From the NCBI GenBank assembly GCA_014360055.1, contig JACIYH010000019.1, positions 1 to 44,110 on the forward strand: a stretch of 44,110 nucleotides of DNA. Direction: 5' to 3'. How positions within the stretch are numbered: position 1 is the stretch's first letter; each line of letters opens with the position of its first letter. Source of the stretch: Bacillota bacterium (lineage in GTDB: Bacteria > Bacillota > Sulfobacillia > JACIYH01). The notes under the pieces were generated by a model. That model saw only the letters and a program-made list of their open reading frames with translations, ran no database searches and was not told where the DNA came from. Made by a program: the position numbers and the translations under genes. Shown in pieces: positions 31,204 to 40,798 of this stretch.

Positions 31204-32730
31204 TCAATCACCCTCCTTTCCCAGGACTTCTCCCAACCCGAGGCGGTATCCGCGCAGGAAATCGGCCGCCGGCATGGCGCGCCGTCCTTCCGGCTGGACC
31301 TCGAGCACTTCCACGGCACCCGCGCCGCAGGCCACCACGAACCCCTCGGGCGTGAAACCCACCACGGTACCGGGCCGCGGCGCCCCACCCGCGCCACCGT
31401 CCCCAGCCGCGGGGGGAACCGCCTCGCCCGCGGGGGCGACCGTGCCGCCCTCCCCGGCGGCGGGTGCAGCCGCGGTGCCAGCCGCCTCCTCCGCGGCGGG
31501 GAGGGGTGCGTTGTTCGCGGCAAGGGTGGCCACGCGGACCCGCCTCACCTTCAAATGACGTCCCGCCCACCGGGTACGTGCCCCCGGCGAGGGCGAGAGG
31601 GCCCGCACGTGATTCACCACATCCCCGGCCGGCCTGCTCCAGTCCAGTTCCTCATCGGCGGCGGTGAGCGGGGCAGCGTAGGTGGCCCGTCCCTCGTCCT
31701 GGGGGACCCGGGGGGCCTCCCCCTTCATAAGTAGATGTAACGTGGCCAGCACCAGTGCAGCACCCTCCCGTGCCAGCCGGGCGCGCAGGCTGCCCGCATC
31801 TTCCTCCGGGCCGATGGGGATCTCCTTCTGCAGGATGATGTCGCCCGCGTCGACCCGCTCGGACACGTGAAGGGTGGTCACCCCCGTCACCGCGTCCCCC
31901 GCCATCAGCGCCCGCTCGATGGGAGCCGGTCCGCGCCAGCGCGGCAGCAGGGACGGGTGCAGGTTGACCACCGCCTTCCCCACCCCAAGGAGGGACGGGG
32001 GCAGTATGCGGCCGAAATCGGCCACCACCAGGTAGTCGGGCTCAAGCTCCCTCATCCGGGCCAGGAACTCCTCGGCCCGCAGGGAACCGGGCTGGAGCAC
32101 CTCCACGCCCAGTTCGGCGGCCCGTTCCTTGACCGGGGGCGCCCCCGGCACCAGCCCTCTGCCCCGGGGCCGGTCCGGTTGGGTCACCACGGCCAGCAGT
32201 TCACACTCCGACTGGAGCATCTCCAGGGTGGGCAGGGCAAACTCGCCCGTCCCCAGGAACACCACCCGCGGCGCCGGCACTACCTCCCGCACCTCGAGGG
32301 CCCGGTCCAAAAAGAGGATCCCGTTCAGGTGGTCGATCTCGTGCTGGATGGCGCGCGCCAGCAGACCCTCCGCTTCCACCCAGATCTGGCGACCGTGCCG
32401 GTTCATCCCGCTCACCGTCACCCGGTGGTAGCGGGGCACATCCCCCACCAGCCCGGGCACGGACAGGCATCCCTCTACCGCAGTCTCACTACCCTCGGCG
32501 TGCACGATTTCGGGATTGATGAGCTCGATGGGCCCGTCGCCCACATCCACGACGATCACCCGCCGGGAGATGCCCACCTGGGGGGCGGCCAGACCCACCC
32601 CCCGGGCGTCGCGCATCGCCTCCAGCATCTCATCCAGCAGGTCCCGGACCTGCCGGTTCACCCGGCGCACCGGCTTGGCCACCTTCCGTAAGACCGGATC
32701 CGGGTCCTGCCTGATCCCACCGGATGCCAT
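31204..32730 (-). CDS. Peptide deformylase-methionyl-tRNA formyltransferase fusion
   Basis: One uninterrupted 508-aa frame with two full enzymes. Residues ~1-143 are peptide deformylase: motif I GVGLAAPQ (44-51), motif II EGCLS (86-90) and motif III HEIDH (130-134), which bind the metal. After a short linker (144-154) residues ~155-508 are methionyl-tRNA formyltransferase: RVVFLGTGEFALP, the catalytic NLHPSLLPRWRGPAP (Asn256, His258) and VDAGDI (Asp294), then the C-terminal tRNA-binding domain, interrupted by a ~46-residue Ala/Gly/Pro insert (406-452). In most bacteria def and fmt are separate neighbours. I see no stop or good internal ribosome-binding site between the halves. The enzymes add and remove the same formyl group. 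Confidence 0.95.
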   Translation of the reverse strand: MASGGIRQDPDPVLRKVAKPVRRVNRQVRDLLDEMLEAMRDARGVGLAAPQVGISRRVIVVDVGDGPIELINPEIVHAEGSETAVEGCLSVPGLVGDVPRYHRVTVSGMNRHGRQIWVEAEGLLARAIQHEIDHLNGILFLDRALEVREVVPAPRVVFLGTGEFALPTLEMLQSECELLAVVTQPDRPRGRGLVPGAPPVKERAAELGVEVLQPGSLRAEEFLARMRELEPDYLVVADFGRILPPSLLGVGKAVVNLHPSLLPRWRGPAPIERALMAGDAVTGVTTLHVSERVDAGDIILQKEIPIGPEEDAGSLRARLAREGAALVLATLHLLMKGEAPRVPQDEGRATYAAPLTAADEELDWSRPAGDVVNHVRALSPSPGARTRWAGRHLKVRRVRVATLAANNAPLPAAEEAAGTAAAPAAGEGGTVAPAGEAVPPAAGDGGAGGAPRPGTVVGFTPEGFVVACGAGAVEVLEVQPEGRRAMPAADFLRGYRLGLGEVLGKEGD

Positions 32731-32750
32731 GGGAACGTCCCTTCACCCCC

Positions 32751-34967
32751 TCAAAGCATATCATAAGGGTCAACATCAACGGTAAGTCTTACCCCGTACC
32801 GCTTCTCAACCCCCGCCCGGGAAAGGGCTTCGCGCACGGCTGCCCGCACCGCCCCCGCCTCGGGACCCCGCACCACCACTACCCAGCGGAACCATCCCCT
32901 CAGGGGCGAAAGGGGCGCCGGTGCCGGCCCCAGCACCTCCACCCCACCCCGTCCCTCTAACCCGGACGCGCCCCCCGCCCCGCAGATGTCCTCGACCGCC
33001 CGCCGCGCCCGGTCCTCCTGGGGAGCCGCGCAGATCACCCGCACCAGGTGGGAAAAGGGCGGGTAGGCCAGTTCCCGGCGCTGCGCGATCTCCTCCCGGT
33101 AGAACTGCCGGTAGTCGTGGGCGCGGGCCGCCCGCACCACGTGGTGGTCGGGGTGATACGTCTGCAACACCACCTCCCCGCCCCAGTCGGCAGCCAACTG
33201 CCCCAGGTCGTGCAGAAGTGCGAAGGTGCGTTCGGCGGCCCGGAAGTCGGGCAGGTGCAACCCCACGTCCGCATTCACCACCCCCACCAGTCCCAGGTCG
33301 GGGAACTCGGGGCCCCCGGCCACCATCTGCGTGCCCACCAGCACGGCCGGGCGCTGCTCCAGGAAGGCATCCCACAGGGCCCGCACATCCGCGCGGCGGG
33401 TCACGGCATCCGTGTCCAGGCGGAACACGGGCGTGCCGGGGAGGAAGCGCTCCACCTCCTGTTCAACCTTCTGCGTCCCCGTCCCGATCAGGCCCAGTTC
33501 CCGCCCTCCGCAGAAGGGGCAGAGGTCGGGGACGGGCCGGGAGAAGCCGCACAGGTGGCAGTAGAGCCAGCCGGGGCGGTGGAACACCAGGGCCACCCGG
33601 CAGCGCGGGCAGGCCAGCGCCTGGCCGCACTCGCGGCAGGCAAGGCTGCCCGCATACCCCCGCCGGTTGAGGAACAGCACTGCCCTCTGCCGCCTGGCCA
33701 CCACCCGGGCCAGGGCGGCCTTGAGAGGAGCACTGAGGCTACCCCGCCGGGGGCCTCCCCAGGCCGGGCGCAGGTCCACCACCGTCACCGGCGGCAGCGG
33801 GCCGCGGGGCAACTCCCGCAGGCGGTACTCTCCCCCTTCCGCCCGGAAGAAAGTTTCCACTCGGGGCGTGGCGCTGCCCAGCACCAGCCGGCCGGCCGCC
33901 CGTGCCGCTCCCACCCGGGCGGCGTGGTAGCGGGGGGCCTCCTCCTGCTTGTAATCCTCGTCGTGCTCCCTCTCCAGGACCACCAGGGCGGGCGCGTCCA
34001 GCGGGGCAAATACGGCCGAGCGGGTGCCGAGGGCCACCCTGGCCTCCCCTCGGGCCAGGGACATCCAGGCCGCCTGCCGGCGGGCGGGGGTGAGCACGGC
34101 ATGGAACACCGCCATCTTCCCGCCCAGGCGAGGCCGCCACCACCCTGCCAGGCGCTCTACCTGTTCCACCTCCGGCGCGAGCACGATGGCACCCCCGCCC
34201 TGGGAAAGCACCTCCTCCACCATCTCCAGGTACACCTGGGCGCGATCCCAGGCGTCCCTACCCCAGATCACCACCGTTTCCGGCGCTTCGCCCAGCACCG
34301 GGCGACAAGCAGTCCCCATCGGCGCCTCCAGCGCTGTCGCCGTACCGGCACCGGCCGCCGCGCCGGTGCCGGCCGCCGCGGCGGAGGCGCGGCGCGATCT
34401 CACCAGGCGCAGAAGCCCGTGGCGGGCCAGGAGACGCACCGTTTCCTGCAGTGAACGCGCGTCCCCCTCCCAGGCCTCCTCGAGTTCGTCCAGGGTCCAG
34501 CTGCGCCGGCGGGGAGCCCCCGCCAGCAGCGCCGCCAGCCGGCGGGCGCGTTCGGAGCGTAGCGTGCCCGCCCGTGCCCCCAGTTCGCCCGGGGAGACCA
34601 GCAGGCGCACCCTGCCCCATTCTCCCACCCGCAGGCCGGGAGGGGAAACCGCCCGCAGGGCGGCCGCCGGGGTGCAGAGATACTCGTCGGCCAGGGCGAG
34701 GGCCAGGTTAACCAGTTCGGGCGGCAGGGCGGGCCGACCGGGAACCGGACCCCGCACGGGGCGCACCTCCACCCCCGCGGGCCGGCGGCCCCATCCCACC
34801 ACCGTGCCCTCCATCACCCGGGGTCCAAAGGGGACCTCCACCCGCTGCCCCACCCCGAGCCGACCCCGTAACTCGGGGGGCACCAGGTACGTCCACACCC
34901 CGCCCGCCCCCGGGGGAGCATCGTCTAGCACAACCTCCACGTAATCCCCTTCGTCCAACTCACTCAC
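32751..34967 (-). CDS. priA: Primosomal protein PriA, helicase motifs degenerate
   Basis: 738 aa with overall PriA architecture: N-terminal 3'-DNA-binding and winged-helix parts, helicase-like core, zinc site of eight Cys (CRECGQALACPRC and CHLCG...CPFCG, residues 444-486) and a C-terminal domain ending near VDVDPYDML. The ATPase is not intact. Where GVTGSGKTEVYL is expected, residues 234-247 read IWGRDAWDRAQVYL; motif II DEEH is LEREH (331-335); GTQMIAKG is GTQMVAGG; and the GRAGR arginine motif is replaced by GQLAADW. Similar helicase-dead PriA proteins are known in Actinobacteria. It may still recruit replication-restart partners. GTG start overlapping coaBC by 8 nt. An Ala/Gly-rich insert lies at 193-212. 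Confidence 0.93.
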   Translation of the reverse strand: MSELDEGDYVEVVLDDAPPGAGGVWTYLVPPELRGRLGVGQRVEVPFGPRVMEGTVVGWGRRPAGVEVRPVRGPVPGRPALPPELVNLALALADEYLCTPAAALRAVSPPGLRVGEWGRVRLLVSPGELGARAGTLRSERARRLAALLAGAPRRRSWTLDELEEAWEGDARSLQETVRLLARHGLLRLVRSRRASAAAAGTGAAAGAGTATALEAPMGTACRPVLGEAPETVVIWGRDAWDRAQVYLEMVEEVLSQGGGAIVLAPEVEQVERLAGWWRPRLGGKMAVFHAVLTPARRQAAWMSLARGEARVALGTRSAVFAPLDAPALVVLEREHDEDYKQEEAPRYHAARVGAARAAGRLVLGSATPRVETFFRAEGGEYRLRELPRGPLPPVTVVDLRPAWGGPRRGSLSAPLKAALARVVARRQRAVLFLNRRGYAGSLACRECGQALACPRCRVALVFHRPGWLYCHLCGFSRPVPDLCPFCGGRELGLIGTGTQKVEQEVERFLPGTPVFRLDTDAVTRRADVRALWDAFLEQRPAVLVGTQMVAGGPEFPDLGLVGVVNADVGLHLPDFRAAERTFALLHDLGQLAADWGGEVVLQTYHPDHHVVRAARAHDYRQFYREEIAQRRELAYPPFSHLVRVICAAPQEDRARRAVEDICGAGGASGLEGRGGVEVLGPAPAPLSPLRGWFRWVVVVRGPEAGAVRAAVREALSRAGVEKRYGVRLTVDVDPYDML

Positions 34968-36264
34968 CGCGACGGATCTCAGGAGGGGCTTGAACCGGTC
35001 CCGGAGCGGCTTCCCGACGTCCAGGAGGGGCTTTCACCCGGTCGAGGAGGGGCTTCACCCGGTCCAGGATGCGGTGGGCCAACTCTTCCTTGGTCATGAG
35101 GGGGAGATCCTCGCGGGTGCCGTCCGGCCAGAACAGCGTCACCTGGTTGCGGTCGGAGGCAAAACCGGCCTCCGCCCGCGTCACGTCGTTCACCACCAGG
35201 AGATCGACGTTCTTGCGCGCCATCTTGGCCCGCACCTCCGGTTCGGACACCTCCGTCTCGGCGGCGAACCCCACCACCACCGTCTTGCCCTTGCGCCGGC
35301 CCACTTCCGCCAGGATGTCCGGGGTGGGTTCCAGTTCCAGCACCCAGGCCGTCCTGCCCTCCTTCTTGACCTTGGTCGGGTGGGTCCGGCGCGGGCGCCA
35401 GTCTCCCACCGCCGCCGCCTTCAACACCAGGTCCACGCCCGGCAGGCGCTCCATCACCGCGCGGTACATCTCCTCGGCGGACTCCACCCGCACCAGTTCC
35501 ACGCCCCCCGGGGCCGCGAGGGCGGTGGGACCGGAGACCAGGATGACCTCGGCCCCGCGCGCGCGGGCCGCGCGGGCCAGGGCGTAACCCATCTTGCCGG
35601 AGGATGGATTCGATATGAAGCGCACGGGATCGATCATTTCCCGGGTGGGCCCGGCCGTGACCAGCACCCGCCGCCCGGAAAGGTCACCCTGCAGCAGGTG
35701 CACCACCTCGGCCACGATGCGGGCGGGGTCGGGCAGCCTGCCCACCCCCACCGTTCCCTCGGCCAGCCAACCCGTCTCGGGGGGAATGAAATGGTACCCG
35801 AGTTCCGTAAGGCGGGCCATATTGGCCTGGAAGACGGGGTTCTCGTACATACGGAAGTTCATAGAAGGACAGAAGACGACCGGGGCGCGGCAGGCCATGA
35901 TGGTGGTGGTAAGGAAGTCGTCGGCGATGCCCGCCGCCACCTTCCCCACCACGTTGGCGGTGGCCGGCACCACCAGCAGGAGGTCGGCCCGCTCCGCCAG
36001 GGCCACGTGCTCCACGTTCCACCGCGTGACGCGGGAAAACAGTCCGGTCACCACCGGGTTGCCGGAAATGGTCTGCAGGGTGAGGGGGGTGACGAAGCGG
36101 GCGGCAGCCCGGGTCATCACCACGTGCACCTCTGCCCCCAGGCGACGCAGGCGGCTCACCACCTCCACCGCCTTGTAGGCGGCGATGCCACCGGTGATGC
36201 CCACCACCACCACCCTGCCCGCCAGAGGCTCCGATCCGCTCGCTCCCCCAGTACCGGCAGCCAC
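34960..36264 (-). CDS. coaBC: Bifunctional phosphopantothenoylcysteine decarboxylase/synthetase CoaBC
   Basis: 434 aa coenzyme A enzyme. CoaC half: GITGGIAAYKAVEV (FMN), VEHVAL (catalytic His), PATANVVGK and SMNFRMYENP; CoaB half: VTAGPTREMIDPVRFISNPSSGKMG, KAAAVGDWRP and NDVTRAEAGF. The last ~35 residues (LDRVKPLLDRVKAPPGR...) come from a short DNA tandem repeat (AGGAGGGGCTTCACCCGGTC in about three copies on the plus strand, 34980-35070). GTG 36264. It lies between rpoZ and priA as in Bacillus. Confidence 0.96.
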   Translation of the reverse strand: MAAGTGGASGSEPLAGRVVVVGITGGIAAYKAVEVVSRLRRLGAEVHVVMTRAAARFVTPLTLQTISGNPVVTGLFSRVTRWNVEHVALAERADLLLVVPATANVVGKVAAGIADDFLTTTIMACRAPVVFCPSMNFRMYENPVFQANMARLTELGYHFIPPETGWLAEGTVGVGRLPDPARIVAEVVHLLQGDLSGRRVLVTAGPTREMIDPVRFISNPSSGKMGYALARAARARGAEVILVSGPTALAAPGGVELVRVESAEEMYRAVMERLPGVDLVLKAAAVGDWRPRRTHPTKVKKEGRTAWVLELEPTPDILAEVGRRKGKTVVVGFAAETEVSEPEVRAKMARKNVDLLVVNDVTRAEAGFASDRNQVTLFWPDGTREDLPLMTKEELAHRILDRVKPLLDRVKAPPGRREAAPGPVQAPPEIRRGE

Positions 36265-36285
36265 CGCCCGGCCCCCCGTTGACCC

Positions 36286-36498
36286 CTACTTCATGCGCGA
36301 CACTTCGCGGCGGTACGTGATCAGCCCGTTGGCGATCTCCTCCAGGGCCACGGTCACCGGCTTGTTGGACCGGCTCACGAGCAAAGGAGGGTGTCCGTCA
36401 AGCAGTTCCCGGGCCCGCTTCGCCGCCAGCGACACCAGGGTGTACTTGGCGTCCACATAGGGAAGCAGTTGTTCCAGGGGCAGTTCCACCAGGTTCAC
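36286..36498 (-). CDS. rpoZ: RNA polymerase omega subunit
   Basis: About 70 aa: AKYTLVSLAAKRARELLDG and KPVTVALEEIANGLITY are the omega signature (folding/assembly aid of RNA polymerase). The GTG at 36498 (VNLVELPLEQL) is preferred since AAGGGG precedes it; a longer frame begins at 36516. It lies between gmk and coaBC, the conserved position. Confidence 0.95.
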   Translation of the reverse strand: MNLVELPLEQLLPYVDAKYTLVSLAAKRARELLDGHPPLLVSRSNKPVTVALEEIANGLITYRREVSRMK

Positions 36499-36541
36499 GG
36501 CCTCACCCCTTCCCACGCGATGTCCGCGGCACCGGGCACCT

Positions 36542-37198
36542 TCACCGCATCCGCCACCGGCTCAACACCCGCCTCACCCGGCACCTCTCCGCGGTGATGA
36601 TGGCGCGGACGGCTGCCACCGCCCGCTCCAGGTCATCGTTGACCACGGCGTAATCGTACCATTGCACCTCGGCCAGTTCCGCCGCGACCGCCTGCCGCCG
36701 CACGGCGAGGCCCTCTTCCGTCTCCGTCGCCCGCCCCTCCTGCCGGCGCCACAACTCCTCCACCGAGGGCGGCAGCAGGAAGACGAAGACCCCGTCGGGA
36801 AAGACCCCGCGCAGGGTGCGTGCCCCCTGCACGTCCTTCTCCATGATCACCGTGCGGCCTTCCCGCAGAAGACGGTACACCGGCTCCCCCGGCGTCCCGT
36901 AAAGGTGGCCGTACACGTTCGCCCACTCCACGAACTCGCCCCGATCGAGGCGGCGGCGGAATTCCTCCCCGCTGAGGAAGTGATAGTGGACACCGTCCAC
37001 CTCGCCCGGACGGGGTTCCCGCGTGGTGGCGGAAACGGCGTAGACCAGGTCGGGCATACTGGCGGCCAGGGCTTCCCGCACCGCACCCTTGCCCACCCCG
37101 GAGGGACCGGAAATGACAACCAGCAGCCCCGGTGAGCCCGCCGAGGTCGCCGGGGACAGGCCGTCATCCCCTGTCGGGCGATTCTGTTTCTTCCTCAA
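36542..37198 (-). CDS. gmk: Guanylate kinase
   Basis: 218 aa, GMP to GDP. P-loop [19 protein letters not shown]-binding [32 protein letters not shown] and the lid region [13 protein letters not shown]. The N-terminal ~22 residues are an extension; start TTG 37198 overlaps remA by 35 bases and lacks a clear RBS, so a later start is possible. The C-terminus ([14 protein letters not shown]) is basic and a little longer than usual. Confidence 0.95.
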   Translation of the reverse strand: MRKKQNRPTGDDGLSPATSAGSPGLLVVISGPSGVGKGAVREALAASMPDLVYAVSATTREPRPGEVDGVHYHFLSGEEFRRRLDRGEFVEWANVYGHLYGTPGEPVYRLLREGRTVIMEKDVQGARTLRGVFPDGVFVFLLPPSVEELWRRQEGRATETEEGLAVRRQAVAAELAEVQWYDYAVVNDDLERAVAAVRAIITAERCRVRRVLSRWRMR

Positions 37199-37445
37199 CC
37201 GCTTCCCTGCCCCCCACGCGATGGGCCACCGTCTCCGGGTGTATGGCCGACAGGACCACGTGGCCGGTGTCGGCGATGATCACCGCCCGCGTCCGCCGCC
37301 CGTAGGTGGCGTCGATGAGCAGGCCCCGGTCCCTGGCTTCCCCCACCACGCGCTTGATGGGCGCCGATTCCGGGCTGACGATGGCCACGATGCGGTTTGC
37401 CGAGACTATATTACCAAATCCCACGTTGACCAGTTTGATCTCCAT
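37164..37445 (-). CDS. remA: RemA family DNA-binding regulator (DUF370)
   Basis: 93 aa: [20 protein letters not shown] is the invariant N-terminus; [27 protein letters not shown] follows. RemA activates matrix and osmolyte genes in Bacillus. ATG 37445 behind GGAGG. The C-terminal ~15 residues, after the domain, overlap the gmk start. Position between yicC and gmk is conserved. Confidence 0.95.
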   Translation of the reverse strand: MEIKLVNVGFGNIVSANRIVAIVSPESAPIKRVVGEARDRGLLIDATYGRRTRAVIIADTGHVVLSAIHPETVAHRVGGREAVEEETESPDRG

Positions 37446-37464
37446 GGCGACCTCCACGCGCCCC

Positions 37465-38460
37465 CTAGACCACATTTTGCCCCTGTTCCCGCATTTTCTC
37501 AAGCTCTGCCTTGATCTCCACCGCCGCCGCCGAGATGCCCGCATCCTGCGCCTTGGCGGCCATGGTGGTGGCCTCGCGGAACGCTTCCTGCAGCAGGAAG
37601 TCCAGGCGCCGCCCCACGGGCTCGTCCGCCGCCAGCAGGCGCTCCATCTCGTCCAGGTGCGACCCGAGCCGGACCAGTTCCTCGTGGATGCTCACCTTCT
37701 CGGCGTAGAGCGCGGCCTCCGCCGCCAGCCGGACCGGCTCCAGCATGGGGGCCAGTTCGCCCAGCCGCCGGGTGAGCCGGGCGCGGTACTCCTCTTCCAG
37801 TTGAGGGGCGCGCTCCCGGGCCCCGGCCACCAGACCCCGCAGACGGGCGATGCGGTCGCGCAGGTCCGCCAGCAGGCGCTGGCCCTCCGCCGCCCGCATC
37901 TCCTCCACGCCCCCCAGGGCCTGCTCCAACGCAGGGAGCGCCGCCGCCCACACCTGCTCCACGTCCACCTCGGCCTCGCCCGCCTCCATCACCCCCGGCA
38001 ACTGCGCGATCCACGCCACCTCTCCGGGCCCCGGCCGCCACGCCGCCGTGCCGCCAGCGCCCGCCGCGCCTTCTGCCGCGCCCGTAGCGGTGGCACGCGC
38101 GCCCGCCGCGGTGCGCGGTTCGCCGGAGGGCGGTGCAGCGCCCGCGGCAGGGTCCGCCGACGGGCCGAGGGCCTGGCAGAGTTCCTGCCAGGCGGCCCAG
38201 TATGCGCGCGCCAGGGAACGATCCACGCGCACCTGACGGGGGAGGTCTTCGGTGGGCTCGGCGGTGAGGTGCACCTCCACCCGGCCCCGCTGCAGGCGCC
38301 GCTCGAGCAGTGTCCGCACCCGTTCCTCCAGCGCCAGGCAAAAGCGCGGGAAGCGCAGGGCCACGTCCAGGAAGCGGTGGTTGAGGCTGCGTACCTCCAC
38401 CCGCACCCGCCAGCCCGCGGCCCTAGCCTCCCCGCACCCGTATCCGCTCATGCTGCGCAC
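37465..38460 (-). CDS. YicC/YloC family endoribonuclease
   Basis: About 331 aa. N-terminal block [29 protein letters not shown] and C-terminal [29 protein letters not shown]...[15 protein letters not shown] are typical; family members degrade RNA. Between the halves (residues ~107-155) lies an Ala/Gly/Pro/Thr-rich insert absent from ordinary 290-aa YicC proteins. GTG 38460 (VRSMSGYG) is preceded by GGGAGTG; ATG 38451 is an alternative. It heads the yicC-remA-gmk-rpoZ-coaBC run. Confidence 0.93.
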   Translation of the reverse strand: MRSMSGYGCGEARAAGWRVRVEVRSLNHRFLDVALRFPRFCLALEERVRTLLERRLQRGRVEVHLTAEPTEDLPRQVRVDRSLARAYWAAWQELCQALGPSADPAAGAAPPSGEPRTAAGARATATGAAEGAAGAGGTAAWRPGPGEVAWIAQLPGVMEAGEAEVDVEQVWAAALPALEQALGGVEEMRAAEGQRLLADLRDRIARLRGLVAGARERAPQLEEEYRARLTRRLGELAPMLEPVRLAAEAALYAEKVSIHEELVRLGSHLDEMERLLAADEPVGRRLDFLLQEAFREATTMAAKAQDAGISAAAVEIKAELEKMREQGQNVV

Positions 38461-38611
38461 GACACCACTCCCTATGTCATCACCTCGCGCCGCCCCGCCC
38501 CCCGCCGCGCAGCGTGGGTACGCGCCCCGTTCTCCGCCCGGGCACCGCCCTCCAGCCCTCTCGGGGGGCGAGCCCCGCCCTCCCATCCTCGCGCGGGCCG
38601 GAGAGCCGGGA

Positions 38612-39775
38612 TCACAGGCTGTCGCGGAGGCGGCGCATGGCCTCCTCCAGTCGGGAGGTGGGCACGGTGAGGGAAATGCGTACGAAGCTGCGCCCGGTCT
38701 CCCCGTAGGCGGAACCGGGAGTGACCATCACCCCCGCCTTCTCCAGGAGATTGGTGGAGAACTCCTCGTCGGTGTAACCCGGCGGGACCCGCAACCAGAT
38801 GTAGAAGCTGCCCCGCGGGGGGGTAACGTCAAAACCGATGTCGCGCAGGGTGGAGACCACCAGGTCGCGGCGCTGCCGGTACACCTCGTTCATGGAGGCG
38901 ATGAAGCGGTCTGGGTTGTCCTCGAGCGCCTTAACCCCCGCCCGCTGCACCGCTGCAAACTGGCCTGAATCGGTGTTGGTCTTGATGACGCCCAGGCCGG
39001 CCACGGCGGCGGCGTTCCCCACCGCGGCCGCCAGACGCCACCCCGTCATGTTGAACGGCTTGGAGAGCGAGTAGAACTCCAGCGCCACGTCTTTGGCGCC
39101 CTCCACCTGGAGGACGCTGGGGGCCACGAAGCCATCATAGGTGTTCTCGATGTAGGCGGCATCGTGGCACAGCAGGACGTCGTACCGGCGCGCGAAATCC
39201 ACGGCCCGGCGCATGAACTCCAGGTCGGCCACCCCGGCAGTGGGGTTGTTGGGGTAGTTGATGAACATGAGCTTGGCCGCCCGTGCCACCTCCTCCGGGA
39301 TGGCCTCCAGGTCGGGCAGGAACCCGCTCTCGGGCAACAGGGGCATGGCATGGATGCGTGCCCCACAGAGGGCGGCGTGGGTGCGGTACACCGGGTAGGC
39401 AGGATCGGGCAGGATCACCACATCCCCGGGATCGACGAAAGCCCAGAAGAGGTGGGCTATCCCCTCCTTGGAACCGATGAGGGTCATCACTTCCCGGTCG
39501 GGGTCCACCTCCACGCCGAACCGCTCCCGGTAACGCCGTGCCATGGCCCGGCGGAACTCAGCCGTCCCCTCATAAGGCGGGTAGCGGTGGGTGGCCGGGT
39601 CCTGGGCCGCCTGGTAGAGGGCGTCCACCACGTAATCGGGCGTAGGTACGTCCGGGTCCCCGATGGCCAGGCTGATCACGTCCACCCCGCGCGCCACCAG
39701 ATCCTTGCGCACCTTATCCATGCGGGCAAATAAGTACGGCGGTACACTCGCTATCCTCTTCGCCACCTGCGGCAT
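38612..39775 (-). CDS. Class I/II aminotransferase, likely LL-diaminopimelate aminotransferase
   Basis: 387 aa PLP enzyme. FINYPNNPTAGVA (substrate/PLP pocket), CHDAAY, and YSLSKPFNMTGWR with the PLP lysine. PYLFARMDKVRKDL and AIGDPDVPTP near the N-terminus are typical of the DapL-type group that makes LL-diaminopimelate from tetrahydrodipicolinate in one step. dapF lies 96 bp upstream on the same strand, which supports that role. ATG 39775 behind GGAGGTGG. Other aminotransferases of the MalY/AspC type cannot be excluded. Confidence 0.9.
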   Translation of the reverse strand: MPQVAKRIASVPPYLFARMDKVRKDLVARGVDVISLAIGDPDVPTPDYVVDALYQAAQDPATHRYPPYEGTAEFRRAMARRYRERFGVEVDPDREVMTLIGSKEGIAHLFWAFVDPGDVVILPDPAYPVYRTHAALCGARIHAMPLLPESGFLPDLEAIPEEVARAAKLMFINYPNNPTAGVADLEFMRRAVDFARRYDVLLCHDAAYIENTYDGFVAPSVLQVEGAKDVALEFYSLSKPFNMTGWRLAAAVGNAAAVAGLGVIKTNTDSGQFAAVQRAGVKALEDNPDRFIASMNEVYRQRRDLVVSTLRDIGFDVTPPRGSFYIWLRVPPGYTDEEFSTNLLEKAGVMVTPGSAYGETGRSFVRISLTVPTSRLEEAMRRLRDSL

Positions 39776-39871
39776 CCCTCGTCCACCTCCACCTTCCATC
39801 AAGGGCCGCCCGGGCCGGCCCGCCTGTGCGCCGCCCTCGCGCTCTCCGGGGGGGCGTGCAACAGGCTGGGG

Positions 39872-40798
39872 TCAGGGCCACAGGAACTCGCCCCGGCACA
39901 CCTCTTCCGCAGGCCCCGTCATGTACACGTTCCCCTCGGGTGCCCACTCCACCTCCAGGTCACCACCGGGCAGGGAGACGCGGGCGCGCCGTGCCGCCCT
40001 CCCCTGCAGGGCCGCCGCCACCAGGGACGCACACGCCCCCGTCCCGCAGGCCTGGGTGGGGCCCGATCCCCTTTCCCACACCAGCACCTCCAGGTGCCCG
40101 CCGCCGGACCCCTCGCCACCCCCGGCCCGCGCCTCCAGCGGCCCGCCCCCGGGTGCCTCGCCACTTCCGGCCGGCACCTCTGCAGCCGTCAGGCCGGAGC
40201 GGAGGACCCGCACGAACTCCACGTTGGTGCCGCAGGGAAAGGCGGGGTGCTTCTCCAGTTGGGGTCCGTACACCGGGAAGTCTTCCTCATCCCAGCCCTC
40301 CAGGATCACGGCATGGGGGTTTCCCATGGAGACGGACATCACCCGGAACTCGCGGTCACCCACCGGGACGGCGAGTTCCCGCGACTCCCGGGGGGGACCC
40401 ATGTCCACCCGGACCAGGGCCCGCCGTGGTACTCCGCCCCTCTCCTCCACGTGCAGGATGCGCGTACGAATGCGGCCCGCCAGGGTGTCCACGTCGCAGT
40501 CCGGTCCCGGGCAGTACCCGCGACTGTGCAGGTAGAAGGCAAAGCACCTCACGCCGTTGCCGCACATCTCGGCCTCAGAACCGTCCGCGTTGAAGATGCG
40601 CATGCGGTGGGGTTTGCCCTCGGCCTCCGGTGGCAGCACCAGGATGAGGCCGTCCGACCCCACCCCGCGGTGGCGGTCGCTCACTGCCCGGGCCAGGGCC
40701 GTATAATCGGCCGCGGCCTCCCCGGGGACCCCCCCGGCCACCAGGTCCACGAATACGTAGTCGTTCCCCAGACCGTGCATCTTCACGAAGGAGACCAC
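39872..40798 (-). CDS. dapF: Diaminopimelate epimerase
   Basis: 308 aa, converts LL- to meso-diaminopimelate. KMHGLGNDYVFVD, the first catalytic Cys in EMCGNGVRCFAFYL, MGNPHAVI, GTNVEFV, and the second in TQACGTGACASLVAA. Between the two halves of the second domain (residues ~205-230) there is a Gly/Ala/Glu-rich insert (PAGSGEAPGGGPLEAR...) built from short DNA repeats. GTG 40798. With the aminotransferase downstream it completes a short diaminopimelate route. Confidence 0.96.
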   Translation of the reverse strand: MVSFVKMHGLGNDYVFVDLVAGGVPGEAAADYTALARAVSDRHRGVGSDGLILVLPPEAEGKPHRMRIFNADGSEAEMCGNGVRCFAFYLHSRGYCPGPDCDVDTLAGRIRTRILHVEERGGVPRRALVRVDMGPPRESRELAVPVGDREFRVMSVSMGNPHAVILEGWDEEDFPVYGPQLEKHPAFPCGTNVEFVRVLRSGLTAAEVPAGSGEAPGGGPLEARAGGGEGSGGGHLEVLVWERGSGPTQACGTGACASLVAAALQGRAARRARVSLPGGDLEVEWAPEGNVYMTGPAEEVCRGEFLWP

